Assembly (NCBI RefSeq): GCF_029867415.1
Contig: NC_081185.1
Location: 138,415,191-138,479,190, forward strand
Source: Vicia villosa
Lineage: Eukaryota; Streptophyta; Magnoliopsida; Fabales; Fabaceae
Direction: 5' to 3'
Length of the DNA: 64,000 nt
Position 1 is the stretch's first letter, and every line of letters starts with the position of its first letter. A program made the position numbers and the translations under genes. This document shows, piece after piece, positions 1-10,832 of the stretch. A model generated the notes under the pieces. That model worked only from the letters and a program-made list of their open reading frames with translations. It was not told where the DNA came from and did no database searches.

Positions 1-383
1 ACAACGATCAACTTTCAAAATCTAAAGCGGAAAAACTTTGGACGATTCCGTAACGATCATCCTCCTAGATTCAAAGCGGTAACCTTGGACAGTTCCGAAA
101 CAGTCAACACAGAGGTTTTCAAATCCTTCATCAAGATATAATCAATGGATTCATTCTGGTGAACAAACCATCAACACAATTGCCAGATGGCATCTGGAAG
201 CCCATCTCAGGTAATGTTTCAATCTGCCAACAACATTTCTCAGACAACATTCAAAGACAACTTCCAACATCTCTTCCGATCAAGGTAAGTGCAAATTTTC
301 AGGGCATCTAAAATATTCAATCATCTTCTACCTTCAGATTTCAGACAATCTCCTCAGGTTTAAGAAGATTGAATAGGGGCAAC
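1..383 (+). mobile_element. 3' end of the internal region of an Ogre-like element entering from the left
   Basis: The stretch ends in a polypurine tract that abuts an LTR start, so it is the 3' untranslated part of an element whose body lies outside the window. Two copies of a degenerate unit of roughly 50 bp (around 20-60 and 70-110, sharing AAAGCGG and ATTCCG/GTTCCG) resemble the repeat-rich 3' regions usual in Ogre elements. There is no open frame. Confidence 0.75.
371..383 (+). other. Polypurine tract of the left Ogre-like element
   Basis: GAATAGGGGCAAC lies directly before the LTR start TGTTATACCCC. Element 1 has the near-identical AATAGGGGCAGC at the equivalent place on the minus strand. 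A purine tract next to the 3' LTR primes plus-strand DNA synthesis. Confidence 0.8.
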
Positions 384-914
384 TGTTATACCCCAAAATT
401 TGCCCGCATCTTTTTTCAAGAAAACTTCAATCTAAAAATTAAGAGTTTCATATAATCTTTGATTTTTATCCTGATTTATGAATACTTGGTTTTTAGAATC
501 TTTCTTATACGGTATTTTGGCTCGCTGTTAAATTTATTCTTACGCAAACGCCAGTTACTGTTTATTATTTCACACACGCTATTTATTTGATATTTATTTA
601 CAGATAAATAGTACTGACACAATTGGTACAGAGATAAATCTTTTGCAGGCGCAGAGTCCGGGGATTCAGACTGTACTGGTAAACAAGTAAATTATTACTA
701 ATGTTTGTATCCCACTAACTTTTGTACTATATTCCATTATTTTCAAAATCTCTTTTCAAATCTCTTTTTGAAAAATCAAATCCTAACTTTATTCTATACA
801 TCTCTCTTTTTCCCAACATTATCATACACTTTCTTTCAAATCTTACTTCCACTCAAATTTTCCTTTTGTACGGAATCACTTCATTCCCCAACGTCTCTAT
901 CCTTCTTTTCATCC

Positions 915-922
915 TATAAATA
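915..922 (+). promoter_or_regulatory. TATA box of LTR-1
   Basis: TATAAATA preceded by a pyrimidine-rich stretch. The same octamer stands at 6663-6670 in the related solo LTR, and no ATG lies between it and the micro-ORF in either copy. Transcription would be expected to start about 30 bases downstream. Confidence 0.7.
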
Positions 923-1016
923 CCTCTCATTTTTTTCCATAAAATCTCATATCAAATTCTAACTCATCTCTCAAATTTCTACTTCATATTCATTCTCTCT
1001 TCTTCCCCCGGCAAAA

Positions 1017-1184
1017 ATGGCGAAGCGGATAGAAACGTGTTTTCTTATGGTCATCACCGTTGTGGTGGTAATCATGTCTTTCTTCTGTCTACATAGCCCT
1101 GAAAAATGTGGACCTGGGATGCTGACACTCCCAATCATCTACATGTTATTGTTTGTAGCATGGGTCATTAATCGTCATTCTTAA
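1017..1184 (+). CDS. 55-aa micro-ORF in the LTR, two hydrophobic segments
   Basis: The ATG has a strong context (AAAAATGG) and is the first ATG downstream of the TATA box at 915. The product starts MAKRIETCFL and ends AWVINRHS. Residues about 9-24 and 36-51 are strongly hydrophobic, separated by a short Cys/Pro/Glu-containing link (HSPEKCGP), which suggests a helical hairpin in a membrane. The solo LTR at 6764-6931 encodes the same 55-aa frame with 43 identical residues and no indel. I know no function or family. It is not the Ogre ORF1 described upstream of gag, because it lies inside the LTR. A chance frame is possible, since about 12 codons differ non-synonymously. Confidence 0.5.
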   Translation: MAKRIETCFLMVITVVVVIMSFFCLHSPEKCGPGMLTLPIIYMLLFVAWVINRHS

Positions 1185-4100
1185 AGCTTGTCGTATCTCT
1201 TATTTCTTAAATGTACCGTTTATCCGTTGTACTGTTCATTATAGTATGTAATATTTGTACGGTTAGTATTAAATGTCGTACTATCTGCCGTACTGTTGCT
1301 TAATTATTCAGATAATATTTTGTGTGTTTTCTGCCAGTCAAATATTTATTTTTTCTGTGCATTAAATGATTTTCAGGGTTATTATCGGTAATTTTGCTCG
1401 CGTACAGTAAATATTAGTTATTTATTATGTCTGTGTTCTTTAACAAGTCATGTAAATAAACTTTCATCTTTCACATAAAACAAAAACAACAAAAAAAAAA
1501 GAAAATTAACATTGACTGTTGAATTTTCACTCTAACTGTTACATACCTGAACAGTCAGTTGGCAGTCAAACCGCTGACAGTGCGATTCTCCGTGTTTTGT
1601 ACCATCAATCAAATCAAACTTTTGCAATTTCAAAATTTCAAGATTTTTGTTCTAGAAGTCTTCTGAATATCACATGATTAGCAGAGACTCAGCACTGCAC
1701 AAAAATCAGGTACGCTTAACTGTCTCCTACACAAACAGTCCCTAATTAGGGTTTATTGTTTTTTCAGGAGAAACAAGTTTTTGATACCTCAAATGGATTT
1801 CATGGACCTCCATATATCTCAAAGTACCATCATGCAAATTTTCAAACTTCAATTCACTCAGACGCACCGTCAGCAGCTCAAACAGTCAACAGACGACCCG
1901 TTTGACCAAAAAAGTCAACAGACAGTCAAAAATGAAATTTTTTGTCAACATCCATATTTTGTCAAAATATTCATCATTTGATCATTGGATGATCATAATT
2001 CATCAAGGAAAGATCAAAAATCAACAAAACCCTAAGATTCAAAATTAGGGTTTTCTCCTAAAAAGTCAACTGAACTTTGACTGGTCATAACTCTCTCATC
2101 CTTCATCCAAAAAATTCAAACCAAAGCTCATTTTGAAGGAAATTCAATTATCTTTCAAATAAAATTGGTCCCATGGTCATTAGGTTCACCATTTTAAAAA
2201 TATGGACAGAGACATTACAGGTCATTTTCAAAGTCAACAAAAAGACACTTTTTTCAAAAGGACATACAAGGAGCATAAAATATCATTTTGACATGAGACC
2301 AAAAACATTGGTTAGAGGACTCTTTGAGGTTTCCAAAAAGTGCAAGATATCATTCATATGACAAAAATTGAGGGATTTACACCTTGTTGAAGTTGGCTAA
2401 ATTTTGGGAAAATGCATGAAACCAACATTGATCAAAAATGTATTTTTTCCAAATGGGGCCAAGTTTTCATAGTTCAAACATGTCTACCATGATATAATGG
2501 GCCTCCCACGACCAAGACAAAGCCCACATCATTTTTGTTCCATTTTTGATTTAATTTTATCATATTTAAGATTAAATTGAAAATGGAAAATGGAAGGATA
2601 ATGCATGGCTTAATTTCTAAGCATGACTCATCAAAGAATCAATCTAAACTCTGACCCAAGCCAAGTACAACAGAAGGAGGGTGGAAAGTCAAGCCATGGT
2701 AGCTTAAATGCAAAGCCATATGTGTTGAAAAAGTCAAGAATTCAACAAAAGCACTTAATGCTTTTTAGCTTAGTTCTTAAGCACTTCAATGCTTATATAA
2801 GAGCTATAACACTTCAGTAATAAGAGGAACACGAATTGAGAGCCAATAGAATGCTTGTACCATACTTGTAATCACTTGAAATTTTCAAAGAAATTCCAAA
2901 TTCGAATTCTGAATTCAAGCCAGTTTCAATACAAACTAAACATTCAAACACCTTCCTCAAGTATCACTGAACCTATTCCAATCATTTCCAGGCCTTGAAG
3001 CTCACAGAATCGAGCTCCATAAGTCATAGTTCAGTGACTTTTATTTGAACTCGTTTACACTAATCCATGCACCATAAACTTGTTTTAAATACATATTCAT
3101 GATCATATGAACTTGTAGAACGTTTCTGGTTTGTTTAATTTGAGTTTAAGAGCAGGTATATGGAATTGCCATTTTAGGGTTTCGAAACTTCAAAAATGGG
3201 GATCTATGATAGAGACAAAATTAGGAGAAACTATGGGCATATTTGAACTCAGGGGACGATTTTGAGTCGAACCATGGTCTCCTAAATAATTTATCTTGCT
3301 TGTATGAAGTTTTGATATGTGCAGGTCTTGTAGCTACGGACGAAAACCGTCACTAAAGGCTTTACCTACAGTTGCAGAGATTTAGCAACGGATGAAAGGT
3401 TGAAGACGAAGTCGTGGCAGCCTCTCATTAGCTGGAAAACGCGCGTGTGGATTTTTAAATCCAGTCAGATTTTATGCTTGCCATCCACGCATATGCCATG
3501 TGCCCTCAACATCTGAGCCATCAGATCAATCTGACCACTCAATCCAACGCCCATGACACGCTAGACCATACTATAGACCTTCCAGCCAGCTACTCATGAT
3601 CCATATTTAATATATTTAATATATTTTCTATTTTATTTTTAATTTCTTTGTAAAATTAATTAAAAATAGTTTTAAAAATCAAAAAAATACACAAAAAATA
3701 TTTTAAGTTGATAAAATAATATTTTATTTTCTGATACAAAAATATTTTATTTTTCTTTATAATTTAAATATTTTGTATAATTAATTAGATAATATGCATA
3801 TATTTATCTTTTAATTATTTTAACCAATCAAAAAATCATAAAAAAAATTGTTCTTTATATTAAATATAGTTTATATATTATAAACTAATTTTGTACATAT
3901 TTAGAATAATTTTCTCTTTAAGTTTTAATTATTTGTGTAAATATTTGTATAATTATATGATTATTTAACTTAATAATTTCAAAACAATTTCAAAAATTCC
4001 AAAAAAATTAGTTTTGCTTTAAAATTAATTGATAAACATTTTGAACATATTTTGAACTTAATTTTTAGGTTTAAATTTCATTTCCATTTTTTTCCTCATT

Positions 4101-4643
4101 TTAATTAAATTAATCATGCATTAATTATAATTAAAATCAATCATCAAAAAAATCCAAAAACATTTCTTTTATTTTCTTGCAATTTAATTCATAGATCAAG
4201 TGTATAGGTTGTCAAATCCATGTAAATAGCGTAATATACATTTCCTGCACAATCGATGTAATAGCGTAGATTTACTTTCCGCATTTTACATTTCCGCATT
4301 TTAAATTCCAGCACATATAAAACTGCGTGTATGCCAAAGATTAAAATTGAACCGTTAGATCGCTAACTCCAAAGATAAAATATCTGAAACAAAACACAAT
4401 CACACTTGCACCTCTTAAGGTAATCCCTCTTCTCATTCTTTTCAAAATCAAAGTCAAATTCTATTATTTCAAACGCAAAAATCGAACTTTCGTTTACATC
4501 CGGTGAAAGGATAGTTTTTTAAAGGAAATGGGATAAAGACCTTATAACTCAGGGTAGACCTCCTAATTTGCTTGCTCAAATCAAAACAAACAAATTTCTC
4601 ATACACCATTGTTTTTCAAAATAAAACTTTCAAAAAAGACAAT

Positions 4644-4757
4644 ACTTTGTATATATCCAAACAAGGATCATTACGAAGTTAACGTTCTTTTTTTCAAAAC
4701 ATCTTTTGAAAGATAAAAAATACTTTGTATACATCCGCACAAGGATCATTACAAAGT
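4644..4757 (+). repeat. Two-unit hairpin repeat in U5 of LTR-1
   Basis: Units at 4644-4679 and 4722-4757 each fold as an outer stem (ACTTTGT.../...ACGAAGT and ACTTTGTA.../...TACAAAGT) around an inner stem ATCC/GGAT with a six-base loop. TTTCAAAA/TTTTGAAA between them forms a further inverted repeat. The counterparts in the solo LTR (10372-10483) keep the folds. Confidence 0.65.
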
Positions 4758-4863
4758 CAATTTACAAAGGTATTTGAAACCACATACGAGCATTTCAAGG
4801 CAATAGAAAAGTAATTGAAAACAAGTGAGCTAAGCAAATTAAAGAGCCCATGGATAACCATGG

Positions 4864-4895
4864 ATACAAAGGGTGCTAACACCTTCCCTTTGTAT
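4864..4895 (+). other. Conserved U5 hairpin, LTR-1
   Basis: ATACAAAGGG and CCCTTTGTAT form a perfect 10-bp stem around the loop TGCTAACACCTT. All other Tat LTR ends in the window carry the same or nearly the same loop on different stem sequences. Confidence 0.75.
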
Positions 4896-4983
4896 AACCT
4901 ACCCCCTTACCCAGAATTTCTTAAAGGTCTTTTTTCTGTTTCTTTTATAAACCTTTCCTTAAGTGGATAAAATAAAAGGTCGG

Positions 4984-4993
4984 TGGCGACTCT
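4984..4993 (+). other. Primer-binding-site-like decamer inside U5 (LTR-1)
   Basis: TGGCGACTCT equals the first ten bases of the Ogre primer-binding site seen in Element 1 (23904-23921, minus strand). Here it lies 90 bp before the LTR end. Confidence 0.7.
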
Positions 4994-5083
4994 CTGATTT
5001 TCAAAAACACAAAAGCAGAAACAAAAAAGAGTCAGTTCGCGTATCTCTCCGCGAGAGGTATGGCAAAAAAACCGAGGCCGACA

Positions 5084-5560
5084 GTGAGCAACTAAAACAA
5101 TTAGCAAACAAAGTAAACGCTTTAGCTACACATAACAAAATGCTAGAAACGAAAATTTCTCAAGTAGCTCAACAACAAGCACCTACTTTGCCCCTGCTGG
5201 CACATTTCCTGCTCAACCACAACCTAATCCCAAAGGACATGCGAATGCGATTACACTACAAAGTGGAACGAACTACGATGGGCCTATCGATCCTAGAACT
5301 CAAAACGCACCCATGTCACAACAAGAGCCGAAGGAAACTAAAAAGACATCAACTGATGACCAACCCGTTAAGATAAGTGAAAACAACACCGAAGTGAAGA
5401 CTGAAAAAGAGAAACCATACGTACCTCCACCACCGTATAAGCCACCTATTCCTTACCCTCAGAGGCTAGCTAAATCTAAAACTGAAGTGCAATTTAAAAA
5501 GTTAGTAGAACTTCTGAACAATTAAACATAACGATACCTTTCACAGAAGCTATAACCCAA
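5084..5560 (+). pseudogene. gag: Athila Gag C-terminal part (broken)
   Basis: The frame opens with SEQLKQLANKVNALATHNKM, a coiled-coil-like stretch, and continues in another frame through a Pro/Lys-rich region (PPPPYKPPIPYPQRLAK) typical of the Gag-protease junction of Athila elements. A frameshift near 5190 and a stop near 5523 break it. The N-terminal capsid part is missing because the left Ogre-like element is inserted at 5083/5084. Confidence 0.75.
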
Positions 5561-6130
5561 ATGCCTTCATATGCTAAGTTTCTCAAAGAAATTATTTCAA
5601 ATAAAAAGAAACTCGAGGATAACGAAACAGTAACCCTTATTGCAGAATGTAGCGCCATCATTCAAAATAACATGCCTCCCAAACTAAAAGATCCTGGTAG
5701 TTTCTCCATACCTTGCGTAATAGGAAAAAGTATTATAGATAAAGCCTTATGTGATTTAGGAGCTAGTGTTAGTTTGATGCCTCTTTCAACCTGTAAGAAA
5801 CTAAACTCAGGTGTGCTTAAATAAAAAAGGATGTCTCTTCAGTTAGTCGACCGCTCAGTTAAATATCCTGTAGGAATGTTAGAAAATATCCCTGTGTGTA
5901 TAGGTCAATTCTACATCATAACCGATTTTATCATCATGGATATTCAAGAAGATTCTAACATCCCAATCATACTAGGAACACCCTTCTTAGCAACCGCTGG
6001 TGCAATCATAGATGTTAAACGTGGGAAACTAACTTTCGAAGTAGGAGAAGAAAAGATTGAATTTATTCTATCTCACTTCTTAAAAGCATCCGCAATAGAT
6101 GACACCTGATGTTTCATGGATATCACTTAC
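5561..6130 (+). pseudogene. Athila aspartic protease (broken)
   Basis: The retroviral-type protease is recognised by DLGASVSLMP (5755-5785, catalytic Asp in the Athila form DLGA) and the later flap-end motif ILGTPFLAT. It would cleave the Gag-Pol polyprotein inside virus-like particles. In-frame stops occur at 5822 (TAA) and 6107 (TGA). The frame would continue at 10833 once the solo LTR and one copy of its duplication are removed. Confidence 0.82.
6126..6130 (+). repeat. Left target-site duplication CTTAC of the solo LTR
   Basis: CTTAC is repeated at 10828-10832. Five-base duplications are normal for Ty3/gypsy integration. Confidence 0.9.
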
Positions 6131-6662
6131 TGTTATACCCCAAAATTTGCCCACATATTTTTCAAGAAAACTCCAATCTGAAAATTAAAAGTCTCATATA
6201 ATTATGGATTATTTCAACAAATATCCTAACATATGAAACACTTAGTTTTTAGAATTTTTCTTATACAGTAAATTGGCTTGCAGTGGAATTTATTCTTACG
6301 CAAACGCCAAATACTGTTTATTACTTCACACATGCTATTTATTTATTTACAGATAAATAGTACTGACACAATTGGTACAGAGTTAAATCTTTTTGCAGGC
6401 GCAGAATCAGGAAACTCAGACTGTACTGGTAACAAGTAGATTATTATTATCTTTTGTTTCCCACTAATTTTGGTACTATATTCCATTATTTTCAAAAATC
6501 TTTTCAAATCTCTTTTTCAAAAATCAAATCCTAGCTTTATTCTCTACATCTCTCTTTTTCCCAACACTATCATCCACTTTCTTTCAAATCTTACTTCCAC
6601 TCAAATTTTCCTTTTGTACGGAATCACATCATTCCCCAACGTCTCTATCCTTCTTTCCATTC

Positions 6663-6670
6663 TATAAATA
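6663..6670 (+). promoter_or_regulatory. TATA box of the solo LTR
   Basis: TATAAATA in the same context as at 915 in LTR-1. Confidence 0.7.
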
Positions 6671-6763
6671 CCTCCCATTTTCTTCCATAAAATCTCACAT
6701 CAAATTCTAACTCATCTTTCAAATTCCTACCTCATATCTATTTTCTCTTCTTCCCTGACAAGA

Positions 6764-6931
6764 ATGGCAAAGTGGATAGAGACATTGTTTCTTGCAGTCA
6801 TCACCATTGCTACGGTGATCATGACTTTCTTCTGCCTGCATAGTCCTGAAGAGTGTGGACCTGCAATGGTTGCACTCCCAATCATCTACATGTTATTGTT
6901 CATAGCATGGGTCATTAATCGTCATTCTTAA
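6764..6931 (+). CDS. 55-aa micro-ORF in the solo LTR, homologue of 1017-1184
   Basis: The ATG context is AAGAATGG and it is again the first ATG after the TATA box. The protein begins MAKWIETLFLAV and ends with the same AWVINRHS. Two hydrophobic segments and the HSPEECGP link are kept. It differs from the LTR-1 copy at 12 of 55 residues, mostly hydrophobic-for-hydrophobic, with about eight silent codon changes and no indel, although the surrounding LTRs differ by indels. Confidence 0.5.
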   Translation: MAKWIETLFLAVITIATVIMTFFCLHSPEECGPAMVALPIIYMLLFIAWVINRHS

Positions 6932-9900
6932 AATTTGCCGTATTTCTTATTTCTTAAATGTACCGTTTATTCGTCGTACTGTTCAATATAGTATGTGATA
7001 TTTGTACTGTCAGTATTAAATGTTGTACTATTTGTCATAATATTGCTTAATTACTAAGATAATATTTTGTGTGTTTTCTGCCAGTCAAATATTCCTATTT
7101 CTGTGCATTAAATGATTTTCAGGGTTATTATCGGTAATTTTGCCCGCATACCGTAAATATTAGTTATTTATTATGTCTGTGTTTTTAACAAGTCATGTAA
7201 ATAAACTTTCATTTTTCACATAAAACAAAAACAAAAACAACAAAAAAGAAAATTAACTTTGACTGTTGATTTTTCACTCTAACTGCTACGTCAATACCTG
7301 AACAGTCAGTTGACAGCCAAACTGCTGGCAGTACAATTCTCAGTGTTTTGTACCATCAATCAAATCAATCTTTCACAATTCAAAATTCCAAGATTTTTGT
7401 TCTAGAAGTCTTCTGAATATCACGCGATTAGCAGAGACTTAACACTGCACAAAAATCAGGTACGCTTAACTGTCTCCTACATAAACAGTCCCTGACTAGG
7501 GTTTTTCTTGTTTTTACAGGAGCAACAAGTTTTTGAGAGCTCAAATGGATTTCATACACATCCATATATCTCAAAGTATCATCATACAAATTTTCAAACT
7601 TCAATTCACTCAGACGCACCGTCAGCAGCTCAAACAGTCAACAGACGACCCGTTTGACCAAAAAAGTCAACAGACAGTCAAAAATGAAATTTTTTGTCAA
7701 AGTCCATATTTTGTCAAAGGATTCATCATTTGATCATTGGATGATCATAATTCATCAAGAAAAGATCAAAAATCAACAAAACCCTAAGATTCAAAATTAG
7801 GGTTTTTGCCTGAAAAGTCAACTCAACTTTGACTGATCATAACTCTCTCATCCTTCATCCAAAAAATTCAAACCAAATCTCATCTTGAAGTAAATTCAAT
7901 TATCTTTCAAATGCCATTGATCCCATGGTCATTGGATTCACCATTTGAAAAATATGACCAAAGACATTACAGGTCATTTTCAAAGTCAACAAAAAGACAC
8001 TTTTTTCAAAAGGACACACAAGGAGCATCAAAAATCATTTTGACATGAGACCAAAGGCATTGGTTAGAGGACTCTTTGAGGTTTCCAAAAAGTGCAAGAT
8101 CTCCTTCATATGACAAAAATTGAAGGATTTACACCTTGTTGAAGTTGGCTAAATTTTGGGAAAATACATGAAATCAACATTGCTCAAAAATGTATTTTTT
8201 CCAAATGGGGCCAAGTTTTCAGCATTCAAACATCATTTCCATGATTTTATGGGCCTCCCACGACCAAGACTAAGCCCACACCTTTTTTTATCCATTTTTG
8301 GCATGATTTTATCTTACTTTAAGATTAAAATTAAAAGGAAAATGCATGGATAATGGTTAGCTTACAAATCAAGCATGACTCACCCAAGGAATCTCTACCT
8401 TTCTGCAGAGAATTGAAGAGCAAGGCAGGTGCATTGAAGGCAAGATGACTTGGTCAAGAATTCAAGGTTTTTAATATTAAAAAACCAAAGTTTCAACATA
8501 GGCAACTAAAGACACTTCTTAGCTTCAATTGTAAGCACTCAATGCTTATAAATAAGCTATCATAGTTCAGTAACAAAGGGAGGCGAGTTCAGAAGCATAC
8601 ATAAGCTCATAACACTTGTAATCACTTGAAAAAAATTCAAAGAAAACTCAAATTCGAATTTGTAATTTCAGTCCATTTCAATACAAACTAAGCATTCATA
8701 CACCTTCCTTGAACATCACTGAAACTATCCCAATCAGTTACAAGCCTTGAAGCTCACTGAATCGAGCTATACAGGTCCAAATTTGTTCAAACTAAAATCA
8801 ATTCGTATCTGGTTATTCACACATGTTTAACAAGATGTAGACATACTATTAAGTTTGGTTTGAAGTGTAGATCATTTCTGGAAACTTAATTGAAGTTTGG
8901 ACACGTATAAACGAAACTACCATTTTAGGGTTCATAGCTTCAAAATTAGGGCTTTCAAAATTAGGCCAAATTACAAGTTCTAAATAGCACCATTAGGTTC
9001 GTATGGATCAGACGAATTGAATGGTACCATCGCGCCAAATTTCTCTGCACGTTTACCCCTATTCGCTATTTTGCAGGTTTGAGGTTCATCAATTACAGCG
9101 CATGTTTCATAAAAGCGCTGTAAAAACCCCTGGCTGAAGGTTGAAGACGATGAGGTGTCTCCCCCTCATTGGTTAAGCAGCGCGCGTACCTTTTTAAATT
9201 TTCCTCTAATTCTGTGCTTTGCAGGTGCAACGTGTCCCATGAGCCTCAATTTCTGGACCACTTGATTTCATTTAATGAGTCATCCAACGCTCCAGATCAC
9301 GCGTGCACATCATACTCCCTCAATCAAACCACGCAGGATCAGTATCCTTTTATTTTCTATTTTATTTTCTATTTTATTTTTAATTTCTTTGTTAAATTAA
9401 TTAAAAATAGTTTTAAAAATCCAAAAAATACACAAAAAATATTTTTAGACTTCTAAAATAATATATTATTTTCTGAAATAAAAATATTTTATTTTTCTTC
9501 AAAATTTTAATATTTTGCATAATTAATTAGTATATATTTATATATTTGCTTTTTAATTATTCTAACCAATCAAAAAATCATAAAAAAATTTGTTCTTTAT
9601 ATATAATATTGTTTATATATTATAAACTAATTTTGTACATATTTTGAATAATTTTCTTTTTAAGTTTTAATTATTTGTATAATTATTTACATAATTATGT
9701 TTTAATTAACTTAAATCAATTCCAAAAATTCCAAAAAAAATAGTTTTGTTTTAAAATTAATTGACAAATATTTTGTACATATTTTAAACTTAATTTTTAT
9801 GTTTAAATCTATTTTCATCTTTTTTCTTCATTTTAATTTAATTAATCATGCATTAATTATAATTAAAATCAATCATAAAAAATCCAAAAACAGGCTTTTT

Positions 9901-10371
9901 ATTTTCCTTGCAATTTAAATTCCTAGATAAATGTATAGGATGTCAAATTCATGTAAATAGGCTAGTTTACGTTTCCTGCACAATCGATGTAATAGCGTAG
10001 ATTTACTTTCCGCACTTTACATTTCCGCATTTTACTTTCCAGCAAATATAAACTGCGTGTATGTCAAAGATAAAATTGAACCGTTAGATCACTAACTTCA
10101 AAGATAAAATATCTGAATACAAACACAATCACACTTGCACCTCTTAAGGTAATCCCTTCTCATTCTTTTCAAAATCAAAGTCAAAATTCTACTGTTTCGA
10201 GTACAAAATCGAACCTTGCTTTTATATCCGGTGAAAGGATAGATTTTTAAAGGAAATAGGATAAAGACCTTACAACTCAAGGTAGACCTCCTAGTTTGCT
10301 TGCTCAAATCAAAACAAACAAAATTCTCATACACTGTTGTTTTTCAAAACAAAACTTTCAAAAAAGACAAT

Positions 10372-10483
10372 ACTTTGTATACATCCAAACACGGATCATT
10401 ACAAAGTTAACGTTCTTTTCAAAACATCTTTCGAAAGATAAACAAGCATTTTGTATACATCCGCACACGGATCATTACAAAAT
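10372..10483 (+). repeat. Two-unit hairpin repeat in U5 of the solo LTR
   Basis: Unit 10372-10407 has stem ACTTTGTA/TACAAAGT; unit 10448-10483 has ATTTTGTA/TACAAAAT. The second is a paired C-G to T-A change relative to 4722-4757. Both enclose ATCC/GGAT inner stems. Confidence 0.65.
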
Positions 10484-10591
10484 TCAATTTACAAAAGTAT
10501 TTGAAACCACATATGAGCATTCTAAAGCAATTGAAAAGTGATCGAAAAACAAGTGAGCTAAGCAAACTTAAGAGCCCATGGATAACCATGG

Positions 10592-10623
10592 ATACAAAGG
10601 GTGCTAACACCTTCCCTTTGTAT
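10592..10623 (+). other. Conserved U5 hairpin, solo LTR
   Basis: ATACAAAGGG, loop TGCTAACACCTT, CCCTTTGTAT, identical in form to 4864-4895. CCATGG-ATAA-CCATGG just upstream (about 10577-10592) is another short inverted repeat shared with LTR-1. Confidence 0.72.
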
Positions 10624-10711
10624 AACCTACCCCCTTACCCAGAATTTCTCAAAGGTCTTTTTTCTGTTTCTTTTATAAACCTTTCCTTAATTGGATAAAA
10701 TAAAAGGTCGG

Positions 10712-10721
10712 TGGCGACTCT
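10712..10721 (+). other. Primer-binding-site-like decamer inside U5 (solo LTR)
   Basis: TGGCGACTCT, 106 bp before the LTR end, as in LTR-1. Confidence 0.68.
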
Positions 10722-10827
10722 GTGAATTTTCAAAAATGCGAAAGCATTAAGCGATAAAAAAGAGTCAGTTCACGTATCTCTACAGAACAGAGGTATGGCC
10801 CGGGATTAAAAAAATCGGAGGTCCACA

Positions 10828-10832
10828 CTTAC
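10828..10832 (+). repeat. Right target-site duplication CTTAC
   Basis: Matches 6126-6130. Athila coding sequence resumes in frame directly after it. Confidence 0.9.

Larger units (their letters stand above)
384..5083 (+). mobile_element. LTR-1: 3' LTR (4.7 kb) of the left Ogre-like element
   Basis: It starts TGTTATACCCCAAAATTTGC after a polypurine tract and ends in ...GCCGACA, where Athila gag sequence resumes at 5084. It aligns along its whole length with the solo LTR at 6131-10827, with many substitutions and indels. TATA box at 915, micro-ORF at 1017-1184, hairpins at 4644-4757 and 4864-4895, primer-site-like decamer at 4984. The partner LTR and the left target duplication (expected GTGAG) are outside the window. 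About 3600-4200 is very AT-rich with nothing else visible. Confidence 0.85.
6131..10827 (+). mobile_element. LTR-2: solo LTR (4697 bp) of the same Ogre-like family as LTR-1
   Basis: It starts TGTTATACCCCAAAATTTGC and ends ...GGTCCACA, with CTTAC on both sides and no internal region, so it is the product of recombination between the two LTRs of an inserted element. It interrupts the Athila protease-RT connector. TATA box at 6663, micro-ORF at 6764-6931, AT-rich stretch at about 9350-9900, U5 hairpins at 10372-10483 and 10592-10623, primer-site-like decamer at 10712-10721. Confidence 0.93.

Noticed and set aside
384..10827. LTR-1 and LTR-2 as the two LTRs of one element with a 1 kb interior
   Set aside because: LTR-1 has a polypurine tract on its left, so it is a 3' LTR. 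LTR-2 has its own CTTAC duplications, and the DNA between them is Athila gag/protease that continues past LTR-2.
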